From Lachnotalea sp. AF33-28 (lineage in GTDB: Bacteria > Bacillota > Clostridia > Lachnospirales > Lachnospiraceae): a stretch of DNA of 64,000 bases. Made by a program: the position numbers and the translations under genes. Shown piece by piece: positions 23,505 through 32,032 of the stretch. The first letter of the stretch is position 1; every line of letters starts with the position of its first letter. The stretch lies in assembly GCF_003477885.1 (NCBI RefSeq), contig NZ_QUEE01000011.1, positions 62,001-126,000 on the forward strand, given 5' to 3'. The notes below the pieces were generated by a model. That model had not been told where the DNA came from. It was given only the letters and a program-made list of their open reading frames with translations, and made no database searches.

Positions 23505-24986
23505 ATGCAGGATACGATCAGAATTAATGCAAAAGATACGGTGGCGGTGGCTTTAAAACCGATTCCGGAAGGGACTCATCTGACCGGCCCCGGCTTTGAC
23601 GTGGTGACGGTTACAGAGATCCCCCAGGGACATAAATTTGCCATCAGGCCAATGAAAGCGGGGGAAGAGGTGATCAAATACGGATTCCGCATCGGCTATG
23701 CCACGAAAGATATCTTGCCCGGCGAATGGGTTCATGTGCATAATGTGAAAACAGCGCTGGGAGAGGTGCTTTCCTATACTTACCATCCCACAGGGAAGGA
23801 CCTCGCTCCCACAGAGGATGCCTGGTTTTTAGGATACAGGAGGAAAGACGGCAGGACAGGCGTCCGCAACGAACTGTGGATCATACCGACCGTAGGCTGT
23901 GTTAACAGCATTGTTCAGGCAGTGGAAAAGCGTGCCGGATATCTGATCAGGGGCACGGTTGAGGATGTGGTTGCATTCACACATCCGTACGGGTGCTCAC
24001 AGATGGGCGATGACCAGGACAATACGAGAAAAATCCTTGCGGATCTGGTGAATCATCCCAATGCCGGAGGCGTGCTGGTGATGGGACTTGGCTGTGAGAA
24101 CAGCAATATCGAGGAACTGAAAAAATATATCGGGGAGTACGATCCCAACCGGGTGAAATTCCTTGTCTGCCAGGATGTGGAGGATGAGCAGGAAGAAGCT
24201 CTGAAGCTTTTGGAAGAGCTCGCCGAATACGCGGGAAGTTTTGTCAGGGAAAAAACGCCGGCAAGCGAACTGGTCATCGGCATGAAGTGCGGGGGCTCTG
24301 ACGGCCTTTCCGGCATTACGGCAAATCCTGTAGTGGGAGCATTCTCCGATCTGCTGATCTCAAAAGGGGGTACCACAATCCTCACCGAGGTGCCGGAGAT
24401 GTTCGGTGCTGAGACGCTTTTGATGGACCGCTGTGCCGATGAAGCCCTCTTTGAAAAGACAGTGGATCTGATCAATGATTTTAAGGAATATTTTACAAGC
24501 CATAACCAGACTATTTACGAAAATCCTTCACCTGGCAATAAAAAGGGCGGGATCTCCACTTTGGAGGATAAGTCGCTGGGCTGTACACAGAAGTCGGGAA
24601 GCGCTCTTGTAAAAGGGGTGCTGGCCTATGCAGAGCCGGTGAAGACAAAGGGCCTGAATTTACTTTCCGCACCCGGCAACGATTTGGTGGCGGCCACGGC
24701 GTGCGCTGCTTCCGGCGCCCAGATTGTGCTGTTTACCACCGGAAGAGGTACTCCGTTTGCCTCACCTGTGCCGACTCTCAAGATCAGCAGCAATTCGCGG
24801 CTGGCAGGAAATAAAGCGAACTGGATAGATTTTAACGCCGGCCGCCTGGTGGAGGAGATGAGCATGGAAGAGCTGTCTTTAGATCTGTTCAGGCTGGTAC
24901 TGGATGTGGCTTCCGGCAGGAAAGTAAAGGCGGAAGAGGCAGGCTTCCATGATATGGCGATATTCAAACAGGGTGTGACTTTATGA
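23505..24986 (+). CDS. uxaA: altronate dehydratase (SAF plus catalytic domain)
   Basis: The 493-residue protein dehydrates D-altronate to 2-keto-3-deoxygluconate. It joins an N-terminal SAF domain (about 1-90, with DTVAVALKPIPEGT) to the large UxaA/GarD catalytic part (GYRRKDGRTGVRNELWIIPTVG, HPYGCSQMGDDQ, MGLGCENSN, KCGGSDGLSGITANP). These include the His/Cys residues expected for the iron-dependent family. Length is typical. AGAGGAG precedes the ATG. The last four bases overlap the iclR start. Control by the LacI-type repressor is predicted from the operator at 23415-23428. Confidence 0.95.
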   Translation: MQDTIRINAKDTVAVALKPIPEGTHLTGPGFDVVTVTEIPQGHKFAIRPMKAGEEVIKYGFRIGYATKDILPGEWVHVHNVKTALGEVLSYTYHPTGKDLAPTEDAWFLGYRRKDGRTGVRNELWIIPTVGCVNSIVQAVEKRAGYLIRGTVEDVVAFTHPYGCSQMGDDQDNTRKILADLVNHPNAGGVLVMGLGCENSNIEELKKYIGEYDPNRVKFLVCQDVEDEQEEALKLLEELAEYAGSFVREKTPASELVIGMKCGGSDGLSGITANPVVGAFSDLLISKGGTTILTEVPEMFGAETLLMDRCADEALFEKTVDLINDFKEYFTSHNQTIYENPSPGNKKGGISTLEDKSLGCTQKSGSALVKGVLAYAEPVKTKGLNLLSAPGNDLVAATACAASGAQIVLFTTGRGTPFASPVPTLKISSNSRLAGNKANWIDFNAGRLVEEMSMEELSLDLFRLVLDVASGRKVKAEEAGFHDMAIFKQGVTL

Positions 24987-25738
24987 AAATGAACCGCACG
25001 ACGCAGAGAACCGTGGAAATTCTGAAACTGGTTTCCAAAAATCCGGAAGGCGTCTCGCTGGATGAAATCTGCGGGCAGCTGGAACTGCCCAAAACCAGCT
25101 GCTATGACATCATCACTACGCTGGCGGCCATGGGGATGGTCAACGTAGCACCGGGGCAGAAACAGAAATATACCATCGGGCTGCAGGCTTACCGCATCGG
25201 CATGAATTATACGAACAATTTAAACTTCATCAGTGTGATTGAGCCGGAACTTCGGGCATTTGCCAGGGAGACCGGGCGGACGGTGTTTTTCGGCATGCAG
25301 GCGGATCACGAGGTGGTTTATATCACGAAAGCGGAGCCGGAAAATCCGATCATTACCACCGCTACGGTCGGGAGTAAAAACCCGATGTACTGCACCTCCC
25401 TGGGTAAAGCGATATTGGCTAATCTTGAGCCGGCCGATCAGGAACTTCTGATTTCCCGCATGCATTTTAAGCCCAGAACCGCTAATACTATTTTGAGCGG
25501 AGACGCGCTGAAAGCGGAACTGGAAAAAGTGCAGATAAGGGGATATGCCATGGATTTCAGAGAAGTGGAAGAACATATGGTATGTGTCGGCGCGCCGGTA
25601 TTTGACCGGGATGCCAAGGTTTTGGGTGCGATCAGCGTTTCCAGCCTTTACCGCAGGGATGAAGATTATGAGGCGCTGGGGGAACTGACAAAACAGCAGG
25701 CGCAGAAGCTCTCAAGGCTGCTGGGATATATCTCCTGA
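24983..25738 (+). CDS. IclR-family transcriptional regulator (KdgR-like)
   Basis: The 251-residue protein has an N-terminal winged helix (TTQRTVEILKLVSKNPEGVSLDEICGQLELPKTSCYDIITTLAAMG) and a C-terminal IclR effector domain (about 75-251, with the GKAILANL and GAPVFDRDAKVLGAISVSS motifs). It overlaps uxaA by four bases, so it is coexpressed with it. It sits just upstream of the kdgA-kdgK promoter, where a 14-bp palindrome lies at 25839-25852. IclR-family KdgR proteins sense 2-keto-3-deoxygluconate and control pectin and uronate genes; that role here is inference. Confidence 0.9.
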   Translation: MKMNRTTQRTVEILKLVSKNPEGVSLDEICGQLELPKTSCYDIITTLAAMGMVNVAPGQKQKYTIGLQAYRIGMNYTNNLNFISVIEPELRAFARETGRTVFFGMQADHEVVYITKAEPENPIITTATVGSKNPMYCTSLGKAILANLEPADQELLISRMHFKPRTANTILSGDALKAELEKVQIRGYAMDFREVEEHMVCVGAPVFDRDAKVLGAISVSSLYRRDEDYEALGELTKQQAQKLSRLLGYIS

Positions 25739-25778
25739 GAATGAAGTGTATTGTATTTTAATTAGTACAGAAAAACAG

Positions 25779-25807
25779 TTGACAAATTTCGCCGGCACAT
25801 ATAAGAT
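25779..25807 (+). promoter_or_regulatory. promoter of kdgA-kdgK
   Basis: TTGACA (25779-25784), 17-bp spacer, TAAGAT (25802-25807). The leader is about 115 nt and includes the palindrome at 25839-25852. Confidence 0.7.
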
Positions 25808-25838
25808 AAAAATATGGAAATCGTATTTATGAAATGAA

Positions 25839-25852
25839 TTCGTATATACGAA
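25839..25852. promoter_or_regulatory. candidate IclR-type operator
   Basis: TTCGTATATACGAA, a perfect 14-bp palindrome, begins about 25 bases after the predicted transcription start of kdgA-kdgK. A partial half site (TCGTATTTA) lies about 20 bp upstream. It differs from the TGTAAGTACTTACA sites, so a second regulator, most simply the adjacent IclR protein, probably binds it. Confidence 0.55.
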
Positions 25853-25929
25853 CAATAAAGAATGAGGTCGGATAAATATGCGTATTCGGCCATGAGTGAG
25901 CGCGTCGCAGCGCGCGGATAGGTAATGAG

Positions 25930-26586
25930 ATGAAAAAAGAACAGGTAATCACAAAAATGAAGGACGAGTGTCTGGTAGCAGTTGTGCGTGCGGAGAGCAA
26001 AGAGCAGGGCGAAAAGGTCATTGACGCTATCATCGCCGGCGGCATCAACTTTATCGAGATCACGATGACGGTTCCCGGTGCTGTGGATATCATCAAGGCG
26101 ATGTGTGACAAGTACAGGGACAATAAAAATGTAGTGATCGGCGCTGGCACCGTACTGGATCCGGAGACCGCAAGAGCCGTAATCCTTGCAGGCGCTCAGT
26201 ATGTAGTGAGCCCGGGCTTAAATCCGGAAACCGTGAAACTCTGCAACCGTTACAGAGTGCCCATGCTGCCCGGTGTTATGACTCCCACCGAGGCCATTAC
26301 CGCACTGGAACTGGGATGTGATATCATCAAAGTATTCCCCGGCAATATTGTAGGACCTGCAGCGATCAGCTCCTTTAGAGGACCGCTTCCGCAGGGCGAG
26401 TTCATGCCTTCCGGCGGCGTTGACGTGGATAATGTTGAGAAATGGTTGAAGGCAGGAGCCTGTGCGGTTGGTACAGGCAGCAATCTGACCGCCGGCGCTA
26501 AGAAGGGCGATTATGCGGCAGTGACCGCTAAGGCACAGGAATTCGTAAAAGCGGTGGCGGATGCCAGAGCAAATCTTGCAAAATAA
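25930..26586 (+). CDS. kdgA: KDPG/KHG aldolase
   Basis: The 218-residue class I aldolase splits 2-keto-3-deoxy-6-phosphogluconate into pyruvate and glyceraldehyde-3-phosphate. Motifs include the catalytic Glu region (INFIEITMTVPGAVD), GAGTVLDPETARAVILAGAQYVVSPG, and the Schiff-base Lys in the strand DIIKVFPGNIVG, with FMPSGGVDVDNVEKWLKAGACAVGTGS at the phosphate site. Length is normal. It is followed 20 bp later by the kinase that makes its substrate. The ribosome site is weak (GGTAATGAG). Confidence 0.94.
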   Translation: MKKEQVITKMKDECLVAVVRAESKEQGEKVIDAIIAGGINFIEITMTVPGAVDIIKAMCDKYRDNKNVVIGAGTVLDPETARAVILAGAQYVVSPGLNPETVKLCNRYRVPMLPGVMTPTEAITALELGCDIIKVFPGNIVGPAAISSFRGPLPQGEFMPSGGVDVDNVEKWLKAGACAVGTGSNLTAGAKKGDYAAVTAKAQEFVKAVADARANLAK

Positions 26587-26606
26587 AACATTAAGGAGAG
26601 TTTGAA

Positions 26607-27704
26607 ATGGATTTCAATTTAAGACCGAAGAGCGAATGTAAATATGATATGGTGTCCCTGGGCGAGGTAATGATCCGTCTGGATCCCGGTGAAGGACGTA
26701 TCCGCAATGCCAGATCCTTCCGCGTATGGGAAGGCGGCGGAGAATACAATGTAGCGAGAGGATTAAAGAAATGCTTCCGCATGGATACCGGTGTGATCAC
26801 AGCGTTTGCTGACAATGAAGTGGGCATGCTGTTAGAGGACCTGATCATGCAGGGCGGTGTGGATACATCCCTGATCAAATGGGTGAAGACAGACGGCATC
26901 GGCAGAACCTGCAGAAACGGCCTGAACTTTACCGAAAGAGGTTTCGGTGTGCGCGGCGCTGTGGGCTGTTCCGACAGAGCCAATACCGCAATATCCAAGA
27001 TGAGACCGGAAGATTTTGACTTTGATTACATCTTCGGCGAACTGGGCGCAAGATGGCTGCATACCGGCGGCATCTATGCGGCGCTGTCCGAGGAAACTTC
27101 CGAAACCGTAGTCGCTGCAATCAAGGCTGCCAAGAAATACGGTACAATTGTATCCTATGACTTAAACTACAGACCTTCTCTGTGGAGCGCGATCGGCGGA
27201 CAGGCCAAGGCACAGGAAGTTAATAAAGAAATCGCGAAGTATGTGGATGTCATGATCGGCAACGAAGAGGACTTTACCGCATGCCTGGGCTTTGAAATCG
27301 AGGGAAATGACGAGAACCTGAAGGAACTCAACATTGACGGATATAAAAAGATGATTGAAACAGCAGTAAAGACTTACCCGAATTTCAAGGCGGTTGCAAC
27401 CACCTTAAGAGAAGTGAAGACAGCCACGGTCAACGACTGGAGCGCACTTTGCTGGGCGGACGGCCAGATCTTCAAGGCTGCCGATTACAAAGGACTGGAA
27501 ATCATGGACCGTGTAGGCGGCGGTGATTCCTTCGCATCCGGACTGATCTACGGTCTGATGACCACCGGAGATGCAGAAAAAGCTGTTAACTATGGTGCGG
27601 CACACGGCGCATTAGCTATGACCACTCCTGGCGATACCACTATGGCCAGCTTAAAGGAAGTGGAAAGACTGATGGGCGGAGCAGGCGCCAGAGTTCAGAG
27701 ATAA
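26607..27704 (+). CDS. kdgK: 2-keto-3-deoxygluconate kinase, PfkB family
   Basis: The 365-residue sugar kinase phosphorylates KDG at the 6 position before KdgA cleavage. PfkB features are SLGEVMIRLDPGE at the N-terminus, the first signature around GGGEYNVARGLKK, and the C-terminal DRVGGGDSFASGLIYGL with the catalytic Asp. It is somewhat longer than E. coli KdgK (about 310), with insertions near residues 95-130, as in Clostridia homologues. AAGGAGAG precedes the ATG. It ends the kdgA-kdgK operon at a strong terminator. Confidence 0.9.
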   Translation: MDFNLRPKSECKYDMVSLGEVMIRLDPGEGRIRNARSFRVWEGGGEYNVARGLKKCFRMDTGVITAFADNEVGMLLEDLIMQGGVDTSLIKWVKTDGIGRTCRNGLNFTERGFGVRGAVGCSDRANTAISKMRPEDFDFDYIFGELGARWLHTGGIYAALSEETSETVVAAIKAAKKYGTIVSYDLNYRPSLWSAIGGQAKAQEVNKEIAKYVDVMIGNEEDFTACLGFEIEGNDENLKELNIDGYKKMIETAVKTYPNFKAVATTLREVKTATVNDWSALCWADGQIFKAADYKGLEIMDRVGGGDSFASGLIYGLMTTGDAEKAVNYGAAHGALAMTTPGDTTMASLKEVERLMGGAGARVQR

Positions 27705-27739
27705 ATACTATATATAACAAACCCAAAACCCATTATGCC

Positions 27740-27779
27740 AAAAAGAAGAGGCTCCCTTGCCAAGGAGTCTCTTCTTTTT
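27740..27779 (+). terminator. rho-independent terminator after kdgK
   Basis: A long stem (AAAAAGAAGAGGCTCC with GGAGTCTCTTCTTTTT, one mismatch) around an 8-nt loop ends in TTTTT. Confidence 0.85.
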
Positions 27780-27831
27780 CTGAGTACGCCAGGCGGCATA
27801 CGAGCGGCATTCTTTTTTCTCAAGAACTTAG

Positions 27832-27860
27832 TTGACGAATCCCAAATTTTGTTGTAGAAT
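27832..27860 (+). promoter_or_regulatory. promoter of the TrpXYZ-type importer operon
   Basis: TTGACG (27832-27837), 17-bp spacer, TAGAAT (27855-27860). The short leader contains TAACGG...CCGTTA (about 27864-27906) bracketing three AAAGC repeats, a possible operator or weak hairpin; no T-box consensus is seen. Confidence 0.65.
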
Positions 27861-27931
27861 AATTTAACGGGTCAAAGCGCCAAAGCATTAAAGCTTTAAA
27901 CCGTTAGAATTTAGAAAAAGGTGAGAAGAAT

Positions 27932-28933
27932 ATGAAAAAGACAAAAAAAGCAGTATCCCTCCTGCTGTGTGCAGCGATGGTATTGGCGGCGGCCGGCTGC
28001 AGCAGCTCCGGAAAACCCGCGTCAAAAGATGAAGTGAAAAAAATCGGCATTATTCAGCTGATGCCCCATAACGCATTGGATGCGGCGAATAAGGGATTTG
28101 TAGATGGCCTGGCTGAAGCTGGATATGTGGATGGAGAAAATATAACGATTGATCAGCAGAACGCCCAAGGGGATCAGTCAAACTGCGTAACTATCGCTCA
28201 AAAGCTGGTAAACGACGGTGAGGATTTGATCCTGGCCATTGCCACTCCGGCGGCGCAGGCGGCCGCGGGAGCTACCTCGGATATCCCGATCCTGGTAACG
28301 GCGGTCACGGATCCTGCCAGCGCAGGCTTGGTGGACAGCAATGAAGCTCCCGGGGGAAATGTTACGGGCACCTCAGACCTGACGCCGATTAAAGATCAGA
28401 TCGAACTGCTTAAGAGAATCATCCCCGATGCCAAGACTGTGGCAATCCTTTACAGCTCCGCAGAGGACAATTCCAGATATCAGGCTGATATCGCCAAGAC
28501 AGAGATTGAGGCTGCCGGCATGGAATGGGTGGAGGCAACCGCTTCCCAGGCGGCGGATGTGCAGTCTGTGGTGGAATCCCTGGTAGGCAAGGTGGATGTG
28601 ATTTATTCGCCCACAGATAACCTGATCGCAGGGGCCATGGCAACCGTCAGCATGATCGCAAGCCAGAACAACATCCCATGCATCGTGGGTGAGGAAGGTA
28701 TGGTCGAGAACGGCGGGCTGGCCACCTATGGGTTGAGCTACTACAATCTCGGCAAGCTGACCGCACAGCAGGCGGTCAAAATCCTGGAGGGAGAAGCCAA
28801 GCCGGCCGATCTGCCCATCGGATATCTGCCGAAAGAAGACTGCGCGCTTGCGGTGAATGAAGACACCGCCGCGGCTCTGGGCATTACGATTCCCCAGGAC
28901 GTGCTGGATGAGATTGCAGCACAGAATAAATAA
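27932..28933 (+). CDS. trpX: ABC importer substrate-binding lipoprotein (TrpX-like)
   Basis: The 333-residue precursor has a lipoprotein signal peptide with lipobox AAGC (Cys 23). The mature part belongs to the ABC-type uncharacterised sugar/amino-acid binding family (DUF534, TrpX): KIGIIQLMPHNALDAANKGFVDGLAEAGY, TAVTDPASAGLVDS, TGTSDLTPIKDQIELLKRI and YSPTDNLIAGAM. TrpX proteins in streptococci and clostridia take up tryptophan or tyrosine. Permease and ATPase genes follow. A GTGAGAAG ribosome site lies ahead of the ATG. The aromatic ligand is by family analogy only; gene symbol tentative. Confidence 0.82.
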   Translation: MKKTKKAVSLLLCAAMVLAAAGCSSSGKPASKDEVKKIGIIQLMPHNALDAANKGFVDGLAEAGYVDGENITIDQQNAQGDQSNCVTIAQKLVNDGEDLILAIATPAAQAAAGATSDIPILVTAVTDPASAGLVDSNEAPGGNVTGTSDLTPIKDQIELLKRIIPDAKTVAILYSSAEDNSRYQADIAKTEIEAAGMEWVEATASQAADVQSVVESLVGKVDVIYSPTDNLIAGAMATVSMIASQNNIPCIVGEEGMVENGGLATYGLSYYNLGKLTAQQAVKILEGEAKPADLPIGYLPKEDCALAVNEDTAAALGITIPQDVLDEIAAQNK

Positions 28934-28955
28934 GATAAGAACCGGCGATTGCCGT

Positions 28956-29012
28956 AAAGGAAAGGGGAACGGAGAAATTTTCGTTCGGGAATTCTCCGTT
29001 TTCCTTTCCTTT
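28956..29012 (+). other. intercistronic hairpin between binding protein and permease genes
   Basis: A 21-base left arm at 28956-28976 is almost fully complementary to 28992-29012, around a 15-nt loop. The right arm is T/C-rich but has no clean T-run. It probably stabilises or attenuates the message so that the binding protein is made in excess over the permease and ATPase. Confidence 0.7.
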
Positions 29013-29039
29013 GGCATATGGTGACATAGGGAGGTTACA

Positions 29040-29978
29040 ATGAGTTTATCGAGTTTGCTGGCAGCGATGCCGGGCGCTGTTTCCCAGGGCGTGATGTGGG
29101 GCGTGATGGTACTGGGAGTTTATATCACCTTTCGGGTGTTGGATGTGGCGGATCTGACCGTGGACGGAAGTTTTTCACTGGGCTCCTGTACCTGCGCCGC
29201 ATTGGTGATGGGGGGAGTAGATCCGGTTCTGGCACTGCTGATCGCGATCCTTGCGGGACTGGCAGCCGGTTTTGTGACCGGATTTTTACATACAGTATTT
29301 GAGATACCCGCAATTTTGGCCGGGATATTGACTCAGATCGCTCTTTATTCCATCAATATCCGCATCATGGGCCGGGCCAATCTGCCGATGCTCAAGGTAG
29401 AAACGGTGATTGACCGTGTTACCGGATGGATACCGGTGAATAAAACAGTGGCTTCCCTGATCTTAGGTGTTCTGATTGTGGCGGCGGTGATCGGCATACT
29501 GTACTGGTTCTTCGGTACGGAGATCGGGTGTGCCCTGCGCGCCACCGGCAATAATGAATATATGGTCCGTTCACTGGGCGCCAGCACAAAGTTTATGAAG
29601 CTGCTGGGGCTTATGGTCAGTAACGGTCTGGTAGCCCTGTCGGGCGCGCTTGTGGCACAGAGTCAGGGTTATGGCGATGTGAACAGCGGTACGGGCGCGA
29701 TCGTTATCGGGCTCGCTTCCATCGTGATCGGCGAGGTGATCTTTGGCAAACGTTTCTCCTTTGCCTATAAGCTGGCATCTGTGGTGGTGGGATCGGTCAT
29801 TTACCGTATCGTAATCGCTTTTGTGCTGCAGGCCGGACTTAGCACCGACGATCTGAAGCTGCTCACCGCTCTGGTGGTGGCGGTAGCCTTAGCGATCCCC
29901 ACGGTCGTGAAGAAATGGAAGATGAAGAAGCTGGTCAGCGCACCGGCAGTACCGAATGGGGAGGATAAACAGCCATGA
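29040..29978 (+). CDS. trpY: ABC importer permease (TrpY-like)
   Basis: The 312-residue protein has 8-10 hydrophobic segments and the branched-chain-type permease features: FRVLDVADLTVDGSFSLG near the start and the conserved EIGCALRATGNNEYMVRSLGAS loop that contacts the ATPase. It is the single-permease type that forms a homodimer with TrpZ. Its stop overlaps the ATPase start by four bases (ATGA), indicating coupled translation. Substrate as for the binding protein. Confidence 0.88.
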   Translation: MSLSSLLAAMPGAVSQGVMWGVMVLGVYITFRVLDVADLTVDGSFSLGSCTCAALVMGGVDPVLALLIAILAGLAAGFVTGFLHTVFEIPAILAGILTQIALYSINIRIMGRANLPMLKVETVIDRVTGWIPVNKTVASLILGVLIVAAVIGILYWFFGTEIGCALRATGNNEYMVRSLGASTKFMKLLGLMVSNGLVALSGALVAQSQGYGDVNSGTGAIVIGLASIVIGEVIFGKRFSFAYKLASVVVGSVIYRIVIAFVLQAGLSTDDLKLLTALVVAVALAIPTVVKKWKMKKLVSAPAVPNGEDKQP

Positions 29979-30772
29979 TGTTATCAATAAAACAGGTATA
30001 TAAAACGTTTAATCCGGGTACTGTGAATGAGAAAAAAGCGCTGTCCAATCTGAATCTGGAATTGGAGAAGGGCGATTTTGTTACGATTATCGGAGGTAAC
30101 GGCGCCGGCAAATCTACGATGCTCAATATGATTGCCGGAGTCTATCCCATTGACCGGGGCTCAATCATTCTGGATGGGGTGGATATCAGCAGGAAGCCGG
30201 AGCATTCAAGAGCCTGGCTGCTGGGACGGGTATTTCAGGATCCCATGATGGGGACCGCATCCGACATGGAGATACAGGAAAATCTGGCTATGGCCTTTCG
30301 GCGGGGACGCCGCAGGGGACTGGGCTGGGGCATTAAAAAAGACGAGAAAGCGCTCTATCGGGAAAAGCTGCGGATCCTGGATCTCGGCCTGGAAGATCGG
30401 ATGACGGCCAAGGTGGGGCTATTATCCGGCGGACAGCGCCAGGCGCTGACGCTTTTGATGGCCACTCTGCAGGATCCGAAGCTTCTGCTTCTGGATGAAC
30501 ACACCGCTGCGCTGGATCCTAAAACTGCTAAAAAAGTGCTGGCAATCACCCAAGAAATTGTGGCCAGCAAGAATCTGACGGCGATGATGGTAACCCATAA
30601 CATGAAGGATGCCATCGCGTATGGAAACCGTCTCATCATGATGCATGAGGGCAGGATCATCTATGATGTGGCGGGTGAAGAAAAAAAGAATCTGAAAGTG
30701 GCGGATCTGCTTGAGAAATTTGAAACGGTCAGCGGGGAAGAATTTGCCAACGACCGGATGCTGCTTAACTGA
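29975..30772 (+). CDS. trpZ: ABC importer ATP-binding protein (TrpZ-like)
   Basis: The 265-residue ATPase shows Walker A GGNGAGKST (about residue 40), the signature LLSGGQRQAL, Walker B LLLLDEHTAALD and the switch His in VTHNM. The LDEHTAALD variant is typical of this branched-chain/TrpZ-like subgroup. It energises the TrpY permease. A strong terminator follows within 30 bp, so the operon is trpX-trpY-trpZ. Confidence 0.92.
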   Translation: MMLSIKQVYKTFNPGTVNEKKALSNLNLELEKGDFVTIIGGNGAGKSTMLNMIAGVYPIDRGSIILDGVDISRKPEHSRAWLLGRVFQDPMMGTASDMEIQENLAMAFRRGRRRGLGWGIKKDEKALYREKLRILDLGLEDRMTAKVGLLSGGQRQALTLLMATLQDPKLLLLDEHTAALDPKTAKKVLAITQEIVASKNLTAMMVTHNMKDAIAYGNRLIMMHEGRIIYDVAGEEKKNLKVADLLEKFETVSGEEFANDRMLLN

Positions 30773-30799
30773 CAGATACGGTTAGTACTAGTTTCATGG

Positions 30800-30825
30800 C
30801 GGCGGGGCATAGCCCCGCCGTTTTT
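30800..30825 (+). terminator. rho-independent terminator after the importer operon
   Basis: Perfect 9-bp GC stem CGGCGGGGC / GCCCCGCCG with a 3-nt loop and TTTTT. Confidence 0.92.
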
Positions 30826-31054
30826 CGCTTCCATAGTAAAACAGTCGAATTTCGGGCAAAAACTGCTGAAAATCGACCATTTATTTTTAACGGATTCTCA
30901 GAGAAGGATTTTGGTGGTATTCTTTATATATGAAAGCGCATACAAATGTGCGCAGGCTAGACTGCAATACATCGGGAAGGTGTGTCCCATGCGGCGAATG
31001 TGCATGCATGAGGCAGAACCTTCCTTAATAATATGTATGGAGGAGGTTATATTT
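30826..31054 (+). other. leader region of the dipeptidase-exporter operon
   Basis: This gap holds no convincing gene. A 7-bp stem GGAAGGT (30975-30981) / ACCTTCC (31018-31024) encloses a 36-nt loop just ahead of the strong ribosome site GGAGGAGGT at 31039-31047. It could be a small regulatory leader, but it matches no riboswitch or T-box consensus that I recognise. No good promoter was found; a weak TTGGTG...TATATA pair lies near 30912-30933. Confidence 0.3.
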
Positions 31055-32032
31055 ATGAATTACATTGATCTTCACTGTGATACCCTGAGTGAGCAGTACG
31101 GCACACAAGATCCGACCCTGGTACATAACAGCTGCGCGGTGGATTTTGATAAGCTGACGGACGGAGGGTGCATGGCGCAGTTTTTCGCCATATGGCTGCC
31201 GCCTGAGGCAGAGTGGGAGAAGCGGTTTCAAAATACGGTCACCGAAGAGGAATATCTGGAGTGTCTGGCCGCCCGCTTAAAGGAAGAGACCGGACGCAGC
31301 CAGGACAGGATTCGCTTTGCGTCATCCTGGAAAGAGCTGGAGAAAAACCGACAGGATGGCAGGATGTCCGCGGTACTCACCATTGAGGACGGCCGCTCGG
31401 TGCGCGGAAAAGTGGATAATCTCAAACGTTTTTATGATATGGGAGTCCGCCTGATCACGCTGACATGGAATTATGAAAACTGCTTCGGGTATCCCAACTC
31501 CTACGATCCGGACGTGATGGGAAGAGGGCTGAAGCCTTTCGGCCTGGAAGCGGTGGAGTACATGAATGAGCTGGGGATGATTGTGGATGTGTCCCATCTG
31601 TCGGAGGGCGGTTTTTATGATGTCGCATCCGTATGCAGGAAGCCGTTTATCGCTTCTCACAGCAATGCCCGCGCGCTGTCACCCAATAAGCGGAATCTGT
31701 CGGATGATATGATTCGGATTGTAGCTGAAAAGGGCGGGGTGATCGGACTCAATATCTGTGCCGGTTTCCTCAATGCGGATGTGAATGACCGGCGCAGCAG
31801 AATCGCCGACATGAGCCGTCATGCCCGCCATATCGCCGATGTGGGCGGCATGGAGTGCCTGGCGCTTGGTACGGATTTTGACGGGACCGGCGGGGATCTG
31901 GAGCTGGACCGCGCGGATAAGGTGCCTCTGCTTTGGGATCAGCTGATAAAGGACGGCTTTACGCAGTCCCAGGTAGAAAAAATCGCCTGGAAGAATGCCC
32001 TTCGCGCGGTGAAGGACATTTGGAGAGAATGA
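31055..32032 (+). CDS. membrane dipeptidase, peptidase family M19
   Basis: The 325-residue metalloenzyme hydrolyses dipeptides, including those with D-residues. The binuclear zinc motif IDLHCDTLSEQ opens the protein (HxD). Later motifs are VSHLSEGGFYDV and KPFIASHSNARAL (metal-binding histidines), and LALGTDFDGTGG. The ATG at 31055 with GGAGGAGGT is certain; the upstream open frame is not coding. No signal peptide, so it is cytoplasmic as in most bacterial M19 proteins. Its stop overlaps the start of the ABC exporter pair, linking peptide turnover and export in one operon. Confidence 0.92.
   Translation: MNYIDLHCDTLSEQYGTQDPTLVHNSCAVDFDKLTDGGCMAQFFAIWLPPEAEWEKRFQNTVTEEEYLECLAARLKEETGRSQDRIRFASSWKELEKNRQDGRMSAVLTIEDGRSVRGKVDNLKRFYDMGVRLITLTWNYENCFGYPNSYDPDVMGRGLKPFGLEAVEYMNELGMIVDVSHLSEGGFYDVASVCRKPFIASHSNARALSPNKRNLSDDMIRIVAEKGGVIGLNICAGFLNADVNDRRSRIADMSRHARHIADVGGMECLALGTDFDGTGGDLELDRADKVPLLWDQLIKDGFTQSQVEKIAWKNALRAVKDIWRE

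Noticed and set aside
27861..27906. T-box or tryptophan riboswitch before the TrpXYZ-type operon
   Set aside because: The leader is under 80 nt and lacks T-box consensus and a terminator. Only short repeats and a weak stem are present.
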